From: an uncultured Pelagibacteraceae bacterium
GTDB taxonomy: Bacteria; Pseudomonadota; Alphaproteobacteria; Pelagibacterales; Pelagibacteraceae
Assembly: GCA_902547535.1 (NCBI GenBank)
Contig: CACCOB010000002.1
Span: 186,001-250,000 of the forward strand
Length of the DNA: 64,000 bases
Direction of reading: 5' to 3'
Made by a program: the position numbers and the translations under genes
Notes under the pieces: model-generated
Told to the model about the DNA's origin: nothing
The model's database searches: none
Seen by the model: the letters and a program-made list of their open reading frames with translations, nothing else
Shown here: positions 61,460 to 64,000 of the stretch, piece after piece
Layout of the letters: every line of letters starts with the position of its first letter
How positions within the stretch are numbered: the first letter of the stretch is position 1

Positions 61460-62642
61460 AAGTTTAATATTATATTGTTTAATTTCATCTATTTTTTTAT
61501 TTTCCCTGGTATCTATTTGGAAAGTTTTATCAACATTGCAGGGAATAGAACTTAAAAATTTAAATTTTGTAATTATTTTAACTCTTGGAATTGCTATATC
61601 CTTAATAAATCTAATTATAGGAGACAAGTTTCATAAGGCTTTAAAGTCAATAATATTTGCAATTTTATTTACTTTTGTTGATGGATATTTAGTCCAATTG
61701 ATGCCTATTTGGTACAATGTTGGCATCTTTGGGATTTTAATCTTTTACTCTTTTAAAATTGATAAATATAATCAAAAAAATCTAGACCTCGATCACTCAT
61801 CTCAAACAGTGTTATTTGAATTTCTAACTCTTTTTGGGATTGTTTTATTTTCATTTGTAATTTTATTTCCATTTTACATGATGATAGTTACAAGCTTTAA
61901 AACACAAGCTGCACTGCTTATAAATCCTTTGGACTTTAGTATTAATTTTGCTCAAGATATTAAAGAACTGTTTAAATCTTACTTTGTCATATTTGATACT
62001 TATAAATTCGGAAGATATATACTTATCAGTACATTTGTATCAGTTGGTACAGTTATAATTACATTAATTTTTGCTATTCCAGCTGCATACGCAGTTGCAA
62101 GACTAAATTTTTTCGGAAAAAACTTTTTGTCTACTTCAATATTAATTATTTATATGTTTCCTGCTATAGTTTTAGTAATACCTTTGTATACTGTATTTAG
62201 TCAACTAGGGTTAAGAAATAATGTTGGTGGGCTTTTAATTGTATATACAGCAACTACTTTGCCAGTTGCGATATATATGCTTCAAGGATATTTCAAAAGT
62301 ATCCCTAAGGAATTGGAGGAAGCTGCTATTATGGATAAATTAAACTGGTTTGGAATTATTATAAAAATTATCTTACCATTAAGTATTCCTGCTATTTCCT
62401 CAGTTGCTCTTTATGTGTTTATGATCGCATGGAATGAATTCTTGTTTTCTTTAATGTTTCTAGATAATCCAAATTCATTTACTTTATCGAGAGCTATACA
62501 ATATTTGAGTGGTGATGCAGAAACTCCTAGACAATATCTAATGGCAGGATCAGTTGTAGTCACTATTCCAGTTTTATTTATTTTTGTTTATTTTGAAAAA
62601 TATTTAGTAAGTGGACTAACTGCTGGAAGTGTAAAGGGATAA
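61449..62642 (+). CDS. ABC transporter permease 2 (UgpE/MalG-like) with extra N-terminal helices
   Basis: A 397-residue permease. The last 270 residues are a standard CUT1 permease with EAA loop ELEEAAIMDKLNWFGIIIKIILP. The first 120 residues add about four extra hydrophobic helices not found in most MalG-type proteins. Its ATG overlaps the previous gene, and its stop overlaps the glycosidase start (TAATG). The ATPase subunit is not in the window and presumably lies downstream. Confidence 0.88.
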   Translation: MKIKSLILYCLISSIFLFSLVSIWKVLSTLQGIELKNLNFVIILTLGIAISLINLIIGDKFHKALKSIIFAILFTFVDGYLVQLMPIWYNVGIFGILIFYSFKIDKYNQKNLDLDHSSQTVLFEFLTLFGIVLFSFVILFPFYMMIVTSFKTQAALLINPLDFSINFAQDIKELFKSYFVIFDTYKFGRYILISTFVSVGTVIITLIFAIPAAYAVARLNFFGKNFLSTSILIIYMFPAIVLVIPLYTVFSQLGLRNNVGGLLIVYTATTLPVAIYMLQGYFKSIPKELEEAAIMDKLNWFGIIIKIILPLSIPAISSVALYVFMIAWNEFLFSLMFLDNPNSFTLSRAIQYLSGDAETPRQYLMAGSVVVTIPVLFIFVYFEKYLVSGLTAGSVKG

Positions 62643-63913
62643 TGAATAATTTTATTAATTCAGCCAAAAAGGTCTTATTAAGCAATAAAAAAAATGGATA
62701 CACTTTACCAACAAATAATAAGTTATATCCAGCCCAATGGAATTGGGACTCAGGATTTATAGCTTTAGGTTATTCACATTTTAAACTTAAATATGCTTTA
62801 GATGAACTAAAGACACTTATAAAAGGTCAATGGAGAGATGGAATGATACCACATATATTATTTCATGATTTAAATACTAATTATTATCCAAACCATTCTG
62901 TTTGGGCCTGCGGAAATAAAATTCACTCATCTGGCATCACCCAACCTCCAATTTTAGCAATAATAATAAAATTAATTTTTGATAAATATAAAATTAAAAA
63001 AGAAAAAGCTGAATTTAAAAAAATTATTAAAGGTGTTTTAAAATATCACAAATGGTTCATTAAATTTAGAGACCCAAATAATTCAGGATTAGTCTCAATT
63101 TTACATCCATGGGAGAGTGGATATGATAATTCACCTCTATGGGATTATTCAATGAGTAAAGTAAAAATTCCAAAAAATTTGAAATATAAAAGAGGTGATA
63201 ACAAAGTGGTTAACCCTGAATACCGACCTCTAGATATAGATTATGATAGATATGTAACAATCAAAAATCATTTGAAAAAAAACAATTATAATCCAAACAA
63301 ACTTTTCAAAGCTTCATTATTTAATGTTGTTGATGTTGGATTTAATTCAATATTTTTGAGGGCAAATAAAGATCTTGTTAAACTATTAAAAATGTTTGAT
63401 TTGAAAAGTAATGAAATAGAAACGTATATTTCAAGATCTGAGAAAAAAATTGTTAAACTGTATAATAAAAAAAATAATAGTTTTATTAATATTGATTTGA
63501 AAAATAAAAAAAAAATAACTATCCCATCTATCACACATTATTTTATTTTATTTGCTGATTTAAGAGATAAAAAATTAAATAATAAAATTATCAAAAATTT
63601 AAAAAAACATAGCAATAAAGAAAAATATTTTTTTTCAAGTATAAAATCAGATCATCGAAAATTTGAAGAAAAAAGATATTGGCGAGGCCCAGTATGGATT
63701 AACTGTAACTGGATTATCTATCAAGGACTAAAAAATAAAGATATTAAATTTGCAAATCAAATCAAAAAGAAAACAATAAATCTTGTAAAACAAAAAGGTT
63801 TTAATGAATACTTTAGTTGCAAAACTGGAAAAGGATTCGGTGCAACCAACTTTTCATGGACAGCATCCTTATTTTTAGATTTAATTTTTGAAAATAAATA
63901 TGAGCAATTATAA
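62642..63913 (+). CDS. GH63-like glycoside hydrolase (mannosyl-/glucosylglycerate hydrolase type)
   Basis: A 423-residue (alpha/alpha)6-barrel glycosidase. Motifs typical of the GH63 group that cleaves mannosyl- or glucosylglycerate are QWNWDSGFIALGY, QWRDGMIPHILFHD, HPWESGYDNSPLWD (the aspartate after the glycine pair is the likely acid), RYWRGPVWINCNW and NFSWTASLFLDL. No signal peptide, so it acts in the cytoplasm on the imported compound. Release of glycerol or glycerate would feed the nearby glycerol kinase. Trehalase-like activity is the alternative. Confidence 0.8.
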   Translation: MNNFINSAKKVLLSNKKNGYTLPTNNKLYPAQWNWDSGFIALGYSHFKLKYALDELKTLIKGQWRDGMIPHILFHDLNTNYYPNHSVWACGNKIHSSGITQPPILAIIIKLIFDKYKIKKEKAEFKKIIKGVLKYHKWFIKFRDPNNSGLVSILHPWESGYDNSPLWDYSMSKVKIPKNLKYKRGDNKVVNPEYRPLDIDYDRYVTIKNHLKKNNYNPNKLFKASLFNVVDVGFNSIFLRANKDLVKLLKMFDLKSNEIETYISRSEKKIVKLYNKKNNSFINIDLKNKKKITIPSITHYFILFADLRDKKLNNKIIKNLKKHSNKEKYFFSSIKSDHRKFEEKRYWRGPVWINCNWIIYQGLKNKDIKFANQIKKKTINLVKQKGFNEYFSCKTGKGFGATNFSWTASLFLDLIFENKYEQL

Positions 63914-64000
63914 TTGGAATTATCCCACTACTATTTGGGTTGGCAAAGATAGAATAAAAGATCTTTATTTGGCGTGTTCAAATTTAAAAATTCAAAATCC
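63900..64000 (+). CDS. Iron-containing alcohol dehydrogenase, 3' end outside window
   Basis: The first 33 codons of a gene that overlaps the end of the glycosidase by 14 bases and runs off the window. The visible residues NWNYPTTIWVGKDRIKDLYLAC resemble the N-terminus of group III alcohol dehydrogenases (N-Y-P-T, then a short strand and helix before the cofactor domain). The rest is not visible, so the call is provisional. Confidence 0.6.
   Translation, partial: MSNYNWNYPTTIWVGKDRIKDLYLACSNLKIQN

Noticed and set aside
1-64000. Mobile elements, CRISPR arrays, tRNA or rRNA genes
   Set aside because: No transposase, integrase, direct-repeat array or cloverleaf-like sequence was noticed; intergenic gaps are too short to hide most of them, although a motif scan by tool was not possible.

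Overview
The window is about 64 kb of very AT-rich, densely packed DNA from a streamlined marine alphaproteobacterium. Gene content points to Pelagibacterales (SAR11) or a close relative such as HIMB59: a proteorhodopsin-family protein, genes for trimethylamine N-oxide (TMAO) uptake and demethylation, trimethylamine monooxygenase, gamma-glutamylmethylamide synthetase, many ABC transporters, intergenic gaps of a few bases, frequent start/stop overlaps, and frequent TTG and GTG starts. I see no rRNA, tRNA, CRISPR array, insertion sequence or integrase. No gene-free stretch exceeds about 220 bases. The taxonomic call rests on gene content only.

Layout. (1) 1-7.9 kb, + strand: the tail of a membrane protein and an RbsC-type permease, then a biotin-linked 5-oxoprolinase-type set (PxpA, a biotin carboxylase fused to PxpB, PxpC, a small biotin carrier), a small protein and a GST. 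(2) 7.9-19.4 kb, - strand: an 11-gene array with gaps of 28 bases or less. It starts with a divergent rhodopsin of the flotillin-associated type and a long flotillin. It continues through a small protein, an alpha/beta hydrolase, both subunits of an N,N-dimethylformamidase-like enzyme, two small proteins, a Na+:solute symporter, an iron alcohol dehydrogenase and a lactonase-like metallo-hydrolase. This is the most interesting part of the window. (3) 19.6-33.8 kb, mostly + strand: ParA-like ATPase, a beta-oxidation fusion protein, ureohydrolase plus aldehyde dehydrogenase, ArgE-like peptidase (- strand), CsaA, LysE, aconitase, BamB-type envelope genes, ZapE and YjbQ. (4) 33.8-49.0 kb, - strand: methylated-amine nitrogen metabolism, read from TMAO demethylase down through an FAD oxidoreductase, GmaS, MgsABC, Amt, small membrane proteins, a second glutamine-synthetase homologue, diaminopropionate ammonia-lyase and photolyase. 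(5) 49.1-57.6 kb: TMAO-type ABC transporter (binding protein, three small envelope genes, ATPase, double permease), glycerol kinase and trimethylamine monooxygenase. (6) 57.7-64 kb, + strand: glycerol-3-phosphate dehydrogenase, a CUT1 sugar-type ABC transporter, a GH63-like glycosidase and the start of an iron alcohol dehydrogenase.

How they fit together. Tmm oxidises trimethylamine to TMAO, the TmoXVW-type transporter imports TMAO, and Tdm splits it to dimethylamine plus formaldehyde. GmaS and MgsABC handle monomethylamine through gamma-glutamylmethylamide and N-methylglutamate. The DMFase-like enzyme would yield dimethylamine and formate from dimethylformamide, so the rhodopsin-headed operon may feed the same amine pool, although its natural substrate is unknown. 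The last module looks like uptake and cleavage of a glycosylated glycerol or glycerate osmolyte, with glycerol kinase and glycerol-3-phosphate dehydrogenase nearby to use the released glycerol.
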